Positions 31,780-43,178 are shown, counted from the first letter of the stretch. The stretch is DNA of 64,000 bases from Xiphydria camelus (GCA_963678675.1 OY783192.1:18661215-18725214); one strand, 5' to 3'. Translations and numbers: made by a program. The notes: generated by a model not told the origin, from the letters alone.

Positions 31780-33045
31780 GTAGGGGTACGCTTTGGTATA
31801 AAGATGAATTTTTGCGCTCTATGATGGAAGGGGAAAATTTCGAGAAAGTTAAAAAAGTGAAAGCGTGAGAAAGACTCCGGAAAAAGCGCGCAGGTACGTC
31901 GACATCCCTTGGTGCGGTCCAAGGACAGCCGTGCGTGCGTTTCGGGGTGTCTTCATTTATGATAGATCGACCCTGAAGGTAAAGAGTGTCCGTACCCTCT
32001 CGCGAGTCCGGTGAAAGTTGAGAAAAAGGTCGAGGCGCATCGCGCTTGCCGAAACACAACTACTACCTACAAGTTTTATAAAATGTAACAGTTTCCTATT
32101 ACTTGTATAAAAGAACTTTTATAGCAGAAATGTTTTATTTCGATAAAGTTTAAAAAGTAAAAACGTGAGAAAAACTTCGGAAAAAAGCGTGCAGGTACGT
32201 CGACATCCCTTGGTTCGGTGCAAGGACAGTCGTGCGTGCGTCTCGGTGTCTTAATTTATGCTAGATCGATCCTGAAGGCAAAGAGTGTCCGTACCCTCTC
32301 GAGAGTCTGGTGAGGGAAAAGGGTCGAGGCGCATCGCGCTTTCCGAAACACAACTAGGACTACAAGTTTTATAAAATGTAGCAGTTTCCTATTACTTTTA
32401 TAAAAGAACTGGTATAGCAGAAATGTTTTATTTCGAAAAAGTTAAAAAAGTAAAAGCGTGAAAAAGACTCCGGAAAAAGCGCGCAGGTACGTCGACATCC
32501 CTTGGTGCGGTTAAAGGGCAGCCGTGCGTGCGTCTCAGTGTCTTAATTAATGATAGATCGACCCTGAAGGCAAAGAGTGTCCGTACCCTCTCGCGAGTCT
32601 GGTAAAAGTTGAGAAAAAGGTCGAGGCGCATCGCGCTTGCCGAAACACAACTACTACAAGTTTTATAAAATGTAACAGTTTCCTATTACTTGTATAAAAG
32701 AACTTTTATAGCAGAAATGTTTTATTTCGATAAAGTTTAAAAAGTAAAAACGTGAGAAAAACTCCGGAAAAAGCGTGCAGGTACGTCGACATCCCTTGGT
32801 GCGGTCCAAGGACAGCCGTGCGCGGGCATCTCGGTTTCTTAATTTATGATAGATCGACCCTGAAGGCAAAGAGTGTCCGTACCCTCCCAAGAGGCTGGCG
32901 AAAGAAAAGGGTCGAGGCGCATCGCGCTTGCCGCCACAACTAGGACTAAAAGTTTTATAAAATGTAGCAGTTTCCTATTACTTTTATAAAAGAACTTTTA
33001 TAGCAGAAATGTTTTATAAAATGTGACACATTACACAGTCAAATT
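31780..33045. repeat. Four-copy tandem repeat of about 300 bp near the Harbinger right end
   Basis: The block with caggtacgtcgacatccctt occurs at about 31890, 32192, 32485 and 32780, followed each time by a tagatcgaccctgaagg block (with small changes) and a ttttataaaatgtarcagtttcc block. Spacing is 293-305 bp. The open frames in it repeat from copy to copy and look non-coding. The ttttataaaa motifs resemble the left subterminal region, so the array belongs to the transposon. Confidence 0.85.
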
Positions 33046-33061
33046 TTTCGTCAAATATATT

Positions 33062-33107
33062 TTATAACAGATCTTTGTCAAAGATCTTTTATAGTGTAAT
33101 GTCGGCC
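33062..33107 (-). repeat. Harbinger right terminal inverted repeat
   Basis: Complement of 5203-5248; ends ...GTGTAATGTCGGCC at 33107, followed by TTA. Confidence 0.85.
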
Positions 33108-33110
33108 TTA

Positions 33111-33205
33111 GACTTGGATTATATTGTTCAAACATGTGCTCCAACTGCCATGGACAGGGTTGGTTCAATGGACCACCTGACGAGATATTTTATATATATT
33201 AAGAA
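33111..33205 (+). pseudogene. Cysteine-rich repeat protein, C-terminal tail (3' part)
   Basis: Reads LGLYCSNMCSNCHGQGWFNG in the frame that continues KRC at 5190. The 3' region that follows (gattaggcctattgggga, cctcgtgggtggtgtggaaa at about 33258-33320) matches the flank of the other copy at 1385-1460. No coding beyond about 33205. Confidence 0.7.
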
Positions 33206-33454
33206 GATATTAAATGAAGAGGACCTAACAAATGAATTAAAAAAGACATGTTAGTGGATTAGGCCTATTGGGGAGACACCATTTAAAAATAACTTGCCGG
33301 GAGCTCTACCTCGTGGGTGGTGTGGAAACGAGCTCAAATTAGAAAATGCATAGTTATCATGCTCTAAAATCCCTTTCAAATTTTAAAATTTGATTTAGAT
33401 AATACTTATGTAGCGATATTATAGCACTAGAACTATGAAAATCACTACAATTAA

Positions 33455-33795
33455 AGCCACATTTTACATGCTAAAAACTACACCTAACTTTGAACGTTAT
33501 TTGCGGAAATTCAGAGAGGATTAGCTAAAATGCTTATAGAACAGTTTGTGTAAAATTTAATGACGAACATTTTTGGTTTGGTTATACATTTTTACGTTTG
33601 AACAACGGTTTACGAGGAAATTGAGAAAATCCGGCACAATGTACCATCCGGGGGTGTTTTTTTTGCAAAATAAGGGATGTTGCGGACATCGGCCACATGG
33701 GAACTTTTGGGGGATTTATTCCTACTCCCATTAGGAACATAATTTACGTAATCTGAAAACTTTATAAATTATTTCTTCTAAAAAGTACTATTTCC
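33455..33795. repeat. Right long inverted repeat (pairs with 3245-3575)
   Basis: Reverse complement of the left repeat with many small differences. No gene from 33206 to 34011. Confidence 0.65.
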
Positions 33796-34868
33796 TTGTA
33801 CTAGGAGCCGTGTGTGAGATTCGGAACCCATTTGCTACATTTTTCTGGAAGACTTACCCAGTAGCGGCTATTTGAGTTGAAAGTAAACAATGAAATTCGA
33901 AAACGAAAAAAATCGTAAACGAACAAACTTTTTTAAAGTCCCAATACGTATGCTACACGCTCGTCAACGTACGTCCGCCTCCGACCAGTATTCAGTTCGG
34001 AACGACATGTACCCAGGTAGCAAGTAACGTATTAAAAACGTTAGCGTTCCGGTTGTAGTAAGCGTTACTCTGACGTTACTTAAAACGTTAATATAACGTG
34101 AAAATGTCACCTCAAGAAACATGTTTTTATAAACATTATTCAAACGTTTTATATGACGTTTTTGGAACGTATCTACACATATTTTAAAAACGCTTTAAAA
34201 ACATCTTTGTGTACACTGGAAAAAGGATAGGTACATTAACACCTATAAAAATGAAAGAACATTTATTTCACACATTAAAAGAAACAAATATACCTAATAT
34301 AATGCAGAGAAGTTTTTATAACAATAATTGAAGCTTTCCTTTGAATAAGAGGGTTATTTATGTTATTTTCTTGTGATTCTGAAATTTTTGTGTTTAAAAG
34401 CCTGTTCTATTCCTGATTACACGAAAGAAAATAGAAGTTATAAGGTAGAAATTTTTAAAATTTACTGTATAAACTATTATTTTCTCAAAACTGTCAAAAA
34501 TGCAACATAAACCTTATTCAAGGGCAAAACTCTCTACTATCTTTACCACCACAAAAAAATGAATAACTTATAAGCACAGCTTGTTTTAAATAAAATTAAA
34601 TGTTTTCATACAAAACTTAGAATGAAACAAATATAAATGCATGTATGCTTTAAAAAGTAAGCGCTTTAATATACTAATAATTATGAAGAAGAGGAAAAGA
34701 GAGCTAACTATCTTCCTCACAAGAGAAAAGAGGATACATTTAGTTCTTATATTATCTAAAGACCAAACCTTTGTTTCTGACAGTGAACGAAGTACAAAAA
34801 TATCTAAGTTTTTAGATTGAATTGGGTATTCACATAAAATGAATTGTACGAGGTAAATTCTTTGCCAA

Positions 34869-36767
34869 TTATGAATGTATCGTTAGTGTGGCCGATAAGA
34901 GAATATTGTTTATTTGCACCACTTTTCCTTCAGTTGATAAAAAATATGAATTTGAAGCGGATCGAGTATTTATAAAAAACTCACTGTGTTTATAGTTCAT
35001 CTTTTGAAACTGTTTAAAATGTCGATATGGCGCAGTAATAGGACCGTTGTGATGTTCATAGCAGTGTGTTATAATAGGTTTAGGACATTTATTATCAACT
35101 ACGTTATTTAATTCTTGTAATCTTCGATATAATTGCTGCAATGGTTCTTTTGGTGATCGTATGAAATGTTTTACTTGCCCCAGATAACTCTCAAATGGAA
35201 ACGCAGATATATTAGTTAAGAACCCATAAAGTTTTGCATCATCTGCTATATGCAATAATGAGTGGACGTTATAAACGAGAAATTCAGACCCATATATTTG
35301 TTTAGAATGAACCACAAAAGTTTCCAAAATTTGTTTTGCCATATTACACCCTATATTGAGAATATGTCTTTCACTTAGCAAAATTGAACAGGCCACATGA
35401 AGCAACAAGAAGTGCTCATAAACTGCCATATCAACCTTATTTTTTAAAGTAAGTGGACCCACATACAAAAGGAAAGATCGGAATTGGGTAGCTTTCCAGT
35501 AAGCAAGTTCGCCGAGCTTCCCAGGTTTTCTATTAAAATCAACTGAAAATGTTGTGGCAACTTCAGTTAAATGTTCAGATATTGATAAGATGTCCTGTCG
35601 CCCCAAACGAACATTGTACAATTTTCCACTAGTCCACGATATTAATAATTTTTGCATTACCCCCAAACATATGGAATGCATATAGTCAGTAGGAAAATGG
35701 TTAATCATGTCAATATTTAAAGCACACAGTGGGGATTTTCCTGTATGATGATCTTCATCTTGTTGTTCATGAAAAGACTGATTAGTTCGTTTTGAAGATG
35801 ATTTACTATCAAAAATAACTCTTCCATTAACGTATTCTCCAACAACAGTACATTTTTCACATGACGAATATCCTGTATGGGATTTGATACACTTTAAATA
35901 AGATCTAGCAGGAGCATCACAGATTATGCTATGAATTTCAATTCTATATACTTTGTTATTAAAGGTAAATCCTTCCCGCGATAACTAGTCAAGTTCTTCA
36001 ACAAAATCCCTCAAATAGGAATCTAAAAGCAATGCTTTTGATTTTCCACGAAACACTCCTACAGCAAAACACTTATTGTCCTCTATAACAGTAGTGGAAT
36101 TTTTTATGAGCCCCAGTATTGGCCAAAACTGAATCAACGAATTATTAAACAGAGGAATTCCATCAACATTAAAAGAAATTTTTATAACTTCATCATGTGT
36201 GGGATTGCTTAAAAGGTATTTTCTTAATGTACTTGATAACCCTAAATGAACATATTTTCCAGTTTCAAGTTGCTTAACCTTTAAAGTTTTATATGGAGTT
36301 TTCAAAAGAGATCGTCCATATAACGGTAATTCAGGGTGTTTTGGGTGCAAAATGTACAAAAGTTCCGATAACCACTTGATAGGTGTACGGCTTCTCAAAG
36401 CCCATTGTTGCAACTGTAATTTAATATCATCACTCTCAGTATTAGAACATTCAGGTTGATTTGGTGCCAAAGAACTATTATTTATTTCAAACTCTGAGCT
36501 GCTATTATCAGTATCTGAGTAAACATTATTGGATACAGAAAATTCAGAAAAGTCCGAGGAGCTTTCCTCAGAGTTGTCATTACTATTAGAGAAACTCTTA
36601 GTTACATTAGAAGTGTGATTAGTTTCAAAGATGTGACTATCTTGGCTACAGGATGATTCAGTATTCACATTTTTAAAAGTATTTTCTACTTCACGGGTGG
36701 TACGTCTAAAAATCTGTCTCCTTCCTACTATTTCTTTATAATACCTTATCCTATTGTTTGTAGACAT
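34869..36767 (-). pseudogene. EnSpm/CACTA-like transposase (Transposase_21-related), one in-frame stop
   Basis: A single frame of about 632 codons from ATG 36767, broken by TAG at 35985-35987. N-terminus basic (YYKEIVGRRQIFRRTTREV), then an acidic serine-rich stretch. ISFNVDGIPLFNNSLIQFWPILG at about 36110-36180 resembles the D-G-x-P-F...W-P signature of the TNP2/Transposase_21 family. IICDAPARSYLKC and GYSSCEKC (about 35850-35930) look like the family zinc/catalytic region, and NHFPTDYMHSICLGVMQKLL (about 35645-35705) follows. Transposases of this kind cut CACTA-type ends. The family assignment is from memory; animal members are diverged. Confidence 0.6.
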
Positions 36768-36797
36768 TTTAAGTAAAATAACAAAGTTTATCTTGAA

Positions 36798-36904
36798 TTA
36801 TTGAGGTTTTCTTTTTAGCCTGAATGGAGCTTGCTTTAACCAAACTTTAATTGCATCTTCCACTTGCCTCGTGCTTATGTTATTTAAAGATGACTTGACT
36901 GACT
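36798..36904 (-). CDS. Last exon of a DUF4806-like gene
   Basis: After tttttag the minus strand reads SVKSSLNNISTRQVEDAIKV then WLKQAPFRLKRKPQ and stops at 36798, 31 bp before the transposase ATG. A terminal amphipathic helix with WL-x-x-A-x-x-R is what I expect at the end of DUF4806 proteins, which often accompany this transposase family in insects (from memory). Upstream exons are lost at the LINE border. Confidence 0.4.
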
Positions 36905-37059
36905 CTAAAAATAATGAAGTGTAAACTATAATATACAGGGTGTTCGGAAAAAACACCGACACAGAAATAGGGGTGATAGGTTACGTCATTACAAGTATTT
37001 TGATATAAGGGACCTATACCCGCAAGCGCCCCCTTCTGGAGATATCAACTTTTCAAGTT

Positions 37060-38930
37060 TATAACGACCGAGGCTGATCAAAGTAGCAGCAGCAGTCACA
37101 GCATTCCGCCCTCACGCGAAGCTTCCCTCTCCTCCCACTCCGCCAACCACTACTCCAGTAGCAGCGCCACCAAGTCACCCGAATAACAACCATCCCCTCG
37201 CCCAATCCTCTTTACGCTCGCCCTTACGCTCATACGCACAAGCCACAGAGGGACATACCTCTTCCCCCGTGCCACTTCAACCCACCCAACTATCCTTAAC
37301 TCCTGTAGATCTACTACAAAATCAAGCGGTACTACAGCTTTTCGCGTCTTCACCTCCTAACTCGCATGGGCACTCCAGCACCCGCACTAAAGACATTATT
37401 ACTATCCTTAACCTTCCGTTAGTGGCGTGTATGTAAGGCATACATATCGCCATGCCACCGATCGTGTTTGGATAGAGGTGCTACTAACGGAAGGTTAACT
37501 GGAATGCTAACGGCATCCTAGCAGTCAATAAATATAAAATACTTCTTCTAACTCAGCTCCTCGAAGAGTCCTCTATCGACGTAGCCTGCATAACCGAAAT
37601 TCACTTACAACCCCACCAAAAACTCTACATTCCAAACTTCACCACCTACAGGGCCGATCGCCCATATTCCAAACTCGAAGGAATAACGACGATCATTCGC
37701 AACTCTATCCGCCACCAAGCTACCAGCTTATCTACTCCATCGCTTGAGTCATGTTGGATCGTAATTACTCACAATGGCGACCCGTTAAAAATCGTAACCT
37801 GCTAATCACCCCCGGACACTAACAACCTTTCCGAATTATCTACTCTCCTATCCAGCAATTTACCAACGATAATTGCAGGATACTTCAATGCAAAACACGA
37901 CTCTTGGGGTTGCCGCGCCAAGAGCGTGAAAGGAAAAACGCTCCTACACCTTTTGCAAGCTCATAACTTCTCCATAGATGCTCCTGCTGAATATACCCAC
38001 TTCTCAACGGACCCTAAGAAAAATCCGGATATTTTCTTGATATTTTTATAACCAAAAATCTCACATTAACCAAAGATCCCTGGTCCTTTCCAGCCCTAAA
38101 CTCCGACCATAACCCAGTCCTCCTAGAGATCCCGGGCTCTCCTACCACCGTTCCCCGTACAAAAACGAAAATCACAACTGGCTGGCACTCCGATTCTACC
38201 TTGAAACCTCGCCTTTCAAATGCTGTAATATACTAACCACCGCAGACTTAGATAAAGCTGTTGACTCACTTTCACAGGAAATCATAGATAAAATTGAGCT
38301 CGCTAGCAGCTCGACACCTTTCCAACGGGAAAAAACCCAGCTCCCACCCGAGACACTGGCCCTTATAGCCAAGAAAAAGAAATTGCGCAGACATATAAAT
38401 GAACTGGTAACCCCGCTTCCGTCCACATCTAAATGCGATAAAACGCGAACTTAGAAGAGCCTTCCAAATAACACGCGACGCGAAATTCAACAATTATATT
38501 GCGGAAGCCGAAGCAAATCCCAAACGCTGTTGGAAAATAATCAAATCACTCAGAAATAGACAGCCTCACCCCCTCCCCCTACTAAAGGACGTGTCTCCAT
38601 CTCGGCCTACGAAGACAAGGCAAATATCCTCGCCGAATACCTCGGAGAACAATGTTCCCCGTTCCCTACCCGCGAAGAATTTAGCAAATTTCACGACTTC
38701 GTTATCAAAAACCGTCCGTAACTTCCATCCAACCGACTTCTCCTTCATACACACTTCACCAAAAGAAATTGCCCAGGTCATTAGATCCCTGAAGAAAAAT
38801 AAGGTCCCCCCGGGCACTACTCAATCCCCAACGGGGTCTTAAAACAACTACTACACATCCATATAGTAGCCATCTGCAACATTGTTAACGCAATGTTACG
38901 TTTACAGTATTTTCTTTCAGCCTGGATGAT
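37060..38930 (+). pseudogene. Jockey-type LINE fragment (endonuclease and 5' part of RT region)
   Basis: Plus-strand frames encode an apurinic-type endonuclease: ILNWNANGI across 37402-37510 when the MITE is left out, VACITEIHLQ (about 37587), IIAGYFNAKHDSWGC (about 37868-37912, the D/N-rich active-site motif) and a THFST segment. Further on, LAIAKKKKLRRH-like and NILAEYLGEQCSPFP segments are the linker before RT. Stops and frameshifts are frequent and the RT core is missing; it ends near 38930 in a GC-richer sequence. Confidence 0.7.
37412..37494. mobile_element. 83-bp piggyBac-type MITE
   Basis: CCTTCCGTTAGT at the left and ACTAACGGAAGG at the right, flanked by TTAA on both sides (37408-37411, 37495-37498). 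Leaving it and one TTAA out restores the endonuclease frame ILNWNANG. Confidence 0.9.
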
Positions 38931-39144
38931 AGTCACCGTCGCCTGGCGGGAGAAACGAGCGGGAGCTCCATCGCGTACTGCTGCCCAGTCAAGGCCGAGC
39001 ATCGTAGCGATCTTGGTTTGGAGGGGGAACTTGAAGGAGCGGGAAAGGGGGGGGGGGCAAGCTACACGCTAGTATAGGCGGCGAGCGAATATTGTTTAGC
39101 AGCGCCTCTCCTAGGCGAACCGAAACCTTTATTACGGGAACTGA

Positions 39145-39330
39145 CCAGAGTCACTTAGGTCGGGTGTCCACCGGGTCGGGCTGACCAGAATCGCTGAGCC
39201 GATCGCTGAGCACTTGAGAGTATATCTATATATACCCAATCTGTATATATATATATACACCCAAGTGCCCAGCGATCGGCCCAATTGTGGTCGGCCCGAT
39301 CCGGTGGACACCCGGCCTTGTAGTTAAGTG
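39145..39330. mobile_element. Palindromic MITE with (TA)n loop
   Basis: cgggtgtccaccggrtcggg near 39159 is mirrored by cccgatccggtggacacccgg at 39296-39316; outer sequence agtcactta/ttaagtgac suggests the repeat is a little longer. The centre (39221-39264) is TA-rich. 38931-39144 holds no gene. Confidence 0.75.
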
Positions 39331-39604
39331 ACCGTAGGACCTGATGTGTCAATGTCAACTTGCTGGCAATGGATACTATAATTTATTTCAGCTTTCAGGC
39401 TGTAAAATGTATGCATCATAATGATGCTTCGTATAAAAATGGCCTAAAATTAATCTTTTCTAAACATGTTTTAAATGCGAGTAAGCGCACACACACACAA
39501 ATGTGGTATAACCCAAATTTCTGTGATAGAAGACCGTGTGATTCGCCAGACATCAGTAACTCTTAATCCATATTCAGTTACTTTAGAAGTAAGTAGTCAA
39601 TAGC

Positions 39605-39910
39605 TTTCCCCTTGCGACTTTGTCCGCGTGAATCACGAAATAATCTCGTCTTTATTTTACTCCCTTAAGGGAGTTGGTATATAGATAGTAGATATATAAA
39701 AAAACGTGCGTATTCAAATGCAACGTTGTATTAAAATTTCAAAGCAATCGGTGAATAACTTTCGGAAATTTAAGATACATTTTTATTCATTTACCTCCTT
39801 AAGGAGTAGGTATATAAAGAGTAGGTATATATGAAAAACGCGCGTATTCGAATGCAACGTTATGTCCAAATTTCAAAGCAATCGGTAAAGAACTTTCGGA
39901 GATCTTACGA
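39605..39910. repeat. Left arm of a 2-kb inverted repeat
   Basis: ccttgcgactttgtccgcgtgaatcacgaaataatctc and two tandem sub-blocks (cccttaaggg..., ggtatatag, tttcaaagcaatcgg at about 39745 and 39870) recur in reverse complement at 41320-41640. The motif gacttcgtccgcg is common in arthropod interspersed repeats. 39331-39604 has no gene. Confidence 0.7.
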
Positions 39911-40074
39911 CGCGGTCTCAACGTGTCGACATTGACGTGACACATGCACAATACAGGTATGTAGTGCTCTCGCCCAGTTTATGACCCTGTGAGACCGCGA
40001 CGTTAGACCTTGAAGAAACGAATATAACATTTTTATTTAAACGTTTATATGGAAGATAGAAGAAGATAGATAGC

Positions 40075-40335
40075 GGTGTTTATTAGAATGGGTATTGTGG
40101 AAAGCGGTTCATTACGACTTGTCCAGTAATTAATCCTTCCGGGAAAGGTGCATGGCTGCGGGCTCATTGACAGCCTAAATTCGCAAAAACCTACCGCTTC
40201 GCCATTGTGACCGATTTACAAAATGTATCAAGTGAAGTTTGTGTTAATATGTGTTCCGTCGCAAGGGGACTTCTATGTCATTTCTTACCACTCACTATCA
40301 TCGCAACCTAAGTAACGCGCCAATCTAGATCTAAT
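40075..40335. repeat. Extra copy of the 41.9/42.5-kb repeat
   Basis: Contains ccagtaattaatccttccggg, cgccattgtgaccgat and gtgttccgtcgcaagggga blocks that recur at 41925-42145 and inverted at 42505-42735. Confidence 0.7.
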
Positions 40336-40904
40336 CTCTACATCGATCGCGAACAGTGTATGGCTTTCCTGGATAAACCAGGTATCAAAATTCCCCAATT
40401 GTCCATCGACTGCATCCGACATTCCTCCCCTTAATCCAGCTCGGATCGCTTTTGTGACGGTACCTATTAAAGCAGGCACTGCGAGAGACAGCTTGCTACG
40501 AATCGCTCTAAAATTACCTTCGGAGAAAAGTTCGGAACTGCGACATTTACGACCTAGGTATGTTTATCGAAATATTCGTTTCGCCTACGACGCGATTAAT
40601 TCTAGTCGGCGAATTATTTGTGGTCGATGCTACCAAGAAGCATGAATCGACCCTCCTAATTCCGTCGCTCGTTGCGATGGAACAGAATTGATAGCTGGCA
40701 CGTCGCAGTCAACTCATTCCCGTGGAAACTGTACAAAGTCGCCGATGGTGGCGCAGGTAGCAAATTCGCTCGCCGCCTATAGCCGGATATCGCGTAAAAG
40801 CGTTCCTCACGGCTCCAGCGCCTTCGAGACCTTATTTTACAGACACGTCTAGTATATATAAAAACTAGAATATCATTTGTTTGTAATAATCTTACATACA
40901 GAGT

Positions 40905-41220
40905 GACTCTCAGGATGCGGGTCACAGGACGGTATGCTATGTAGCGCTTTGGAGATTGTAGGCGATCAGACTGCTTTACATTGCTTCCACCTTGATGATT
41001 GGTTGTGACGATATGCAAGCAGCATCCACAACCGTTTTAGCAGAAGTTCCTAGTGTCTGATAGCCTAACTCAGGCACTAGGGACCTTCTATCGAACCGTT
41101 TGCTGGGCACTGCATTTCACCGCAGCCAATCGTACAGCATCCATGAGCCAATAGCGTATGACCCACAGTCTACAAAGCACTACGTAGCCTACCGTCCTAT
41201 AACCCGCATCCTGAGAATCA
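40905..41220. repeat. Inverted repeat centred near 41060
   Basis: ctcaggatgcgggtcacaggacggta (about 40910) pairs with taccgtcctataacccgcatcctgag (about 41190). The inner stem gaagttcctagtg/cactagggaccttc lies at 41046-41090. No gene in 40336-40904 either. Confidence 0.75.
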
Positions 41221-41319
41221 ATCTGCATGTATTGGTACATTATTATACATTCAATTAGAAGTTTGTAGGTGTATACACATCTATATAAATGTAATGTTTG
41301 TTTGTTCAAAATCTAAGAT

Positions 41320-41640
41320 CTCCGAAAGTTTTTACCGATTGCTCTGCAATTTTGACACAACGTTACAGTCAAATACTAGCGTGTTCTTATATACCTACTA
41401 TTTTTATACCTACTCCCTTAAGGGGGTAAATAAATAAAAATGTAAATGTTCGTTTGTCCGAAATCTTAAATCTACGACAGTTCTTCACCGATTGCTTTGA
41501 AATTTTGATACAACGTGGATTTCGAATACGCGCGTTTTTTTTGTATATACCTACTATCTATATACCTACTCTCTTAAGGGGGTAAAGTAGAGAATGAGAT
41601 TATTTCGTGATTCACGCGGACGAAGTTGCGAGGGAAAAGG
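41320..41640. repeat. Right arm of the 2-kb inverted repeat
   Basis: Complement of 39605-39910, with two sub-blocks ending cttaaggggg at about 41405 and 41573. Confidence 0.7.
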
Positions 41641-41924
41641 TAGATATCATACCCGTGACAGGTAAAAACATGCTTTTAAACAATTTATATATCTACAGAG
41701 ACAATGGAAGAACAACAAAAAATAATCGTGTATAGTTATCAGTAAAATCGTTTGACCATTATCCAAAACACATCGAGTAGCACTCATTTCACCAATTTCT
41801 GCTACATGTACTGCTAAATTTTCGCTTAGTCGTATTTCCCGATCGGTAATCTATTGGAATTCGTCATTGCTCCCCTTTACAAATCCGTCTTAGAACTTGA
41901 AATATAGTGGTATCTATTAGCATG

Positions 41925-42735
41925 GACACTGCAGGAAATGGGTTATTCTGGCCTGTCCGGTAATTAACCTTCCGGGAAAAGTGCGGGCACGCATTCGCAA
42001 CCCACTTTCGCCGAAACATACCGGCCGCCTCGCCATTGCGACCGATGTAGAGATTAGATCTAGATTAGTGCGTTACTTATGTAGTTTGCGATAATAGTGA
42101 GCGGTAAGAGATGACATAGTATCCCCCTTGCGACGGAACACATATTAACACAAACTTAAGTCACTTCATATATTTTGTAAAAATGTCATGATATAAACAT
42201 TAACGTAACCTAAAAATCTCTGTACAGCAAAGACAATATAATATTTCGGAGCGACACAGCACGCAAATACTCCCGAGTCTCAATTGCGCAGGTCGGATGC
42301 GCAGTGCATGAGTGTACCGACCGTACTATGCATGATCGAGAGCGCTGGAGAGGGGATGTGACGCTATTTCGTTCCATCTCGCACGACTTCCCTCCCACCT
42401 CCCACAAAGAAGTTTCATTTCAATATTGTATACCCATAAGCATTGTGAAATATTAGAAATGTACGCTTTCTCTTATCTTTATTTTCCATTTAACCAGACT
42501 GTTCCGTCGCAAGGAGATTTCTACATATCGTTTCTTACCGTTTATTATCATCGCGATCTAAATAACGCGCTGATCTGGAATTAATCTCGGCATTGGTCGC
42601 AATGGCGAGGTGGGCAGTATGTTTCGGCAAATGTAGACTGCGAATGCGGGACTCAGCACCTTTCCCAGAAGGTTAATTATCGGACGGGTCGGAATGAGCC
42701 ATTTCCCACAGCACCCACTCTAATAGATATCGCTA
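41925..42735. repeat. Foldback element
   Basis: Arms 41925-42145 (tctattagcatggacactgcagg inward) and 42505-42735 (to ctctaataga) are inverted copies about 360 bp apart. Similarity extends slightly beyond both ends. The loop (42146-42504) contains no supported gene. Confidence 0.7.
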
Positions 42736-43178
42736 TACTTCGAAGACTGAATTAGATTTAGAAGGAGGAGAAATGACGAACCCCAATCGATGACCGATCG
42801 AAAAAAAACCTGACACCATCAACTAAGCTTAGGGCCAATCTTTAAAATTGTGCGGTTTAAATCTAAACATGGATTGCTTCTCATATGAACAATTATTATA
42901 TGTTGTGTGTTCTAGAGTCGGCAAACTAGACAATCTTTATATCTGCACAGACAATGGAACAACAGAAAATATTGTATACCCACAAGCGCATTATGAAATT
43001 AAATATGTTAGAAACGTACCGTAATTTCCCACAACTATGGTCCTGGACCACAAGTATGGTCCAAATGCGCATTGTTACGAATAAATCTGTATTTCAGTAT
43101 TGGTTGTCATCTAGCGAAAACTTGGAGGTACTGAATTAAAGTAAAGTGATGGGACAGACCGCTGTAGGTAGGTACTTA

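Larger units (their letters stand above)
5203..33107 (+). mobile_element. PIF/Harbinger DNA transposon, 27.9 kb with nested insertions
   Basis: The ends are inverted repeats of about 45 bp, beginning GGCCGACATTACACTATAAA at 5203 and mirrored up to 33107. TTA flanks both sides (5200-5202 and 33108-33110), and the interrupted cysteine tail continues across them (KRC before, LGLYCSNMCSNC after). A 3-bp TTA duplication and a DDE transposase plus a MADF/Myb-like second gene are hallmarks of PIF/Harbinger. Removing the tandem captured-gene units and the piggyBac leaves about 6.3 kb, including about 1.2 kb of right-end tandem repeat, a normal size for an autonomous member. Transposase and MADF genes both carry frameshifts, so this copy is probably inactive. 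Confidence 0.85.
34012..36940 (-). mobile_element. EnSpm/CACTA-like element, one end present
   Basis: It begins CCCAGGTAGCAAGTAACGT next to TA (34010-34011), followed by about eight AACGT/ACGTT motifs up to 34190: a subterminal array as in CACTA elements. It carries the Transposase_21-like gene and, upstream of it, the last exon of a DUF4806-like gene. No matching right end is found before the LINE at about 36940-37060, so the element is truncated. The stretch 34200-34860 is AT-rich non-coding, probably 3' UTR. Confidence 0.6.

Noticed and set aside
31754..32890. Several 60-100 codon frames repeated every 300 bp on the minus strand
   Set aside because: They arise from the tandem repeat and drift between frames; no domain or conserved start.
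31780..33045. CRISPR-like array
   Set aside because: Units are 300 bp, the entire unit is repeated with no short repeat-spacer structure, and the DNA is eukaryotic.
39222..39264. (TA)n run as a possible replication or recombination signal
   Set aside because: It is the loop of a palindromic MITE; no further evidence.
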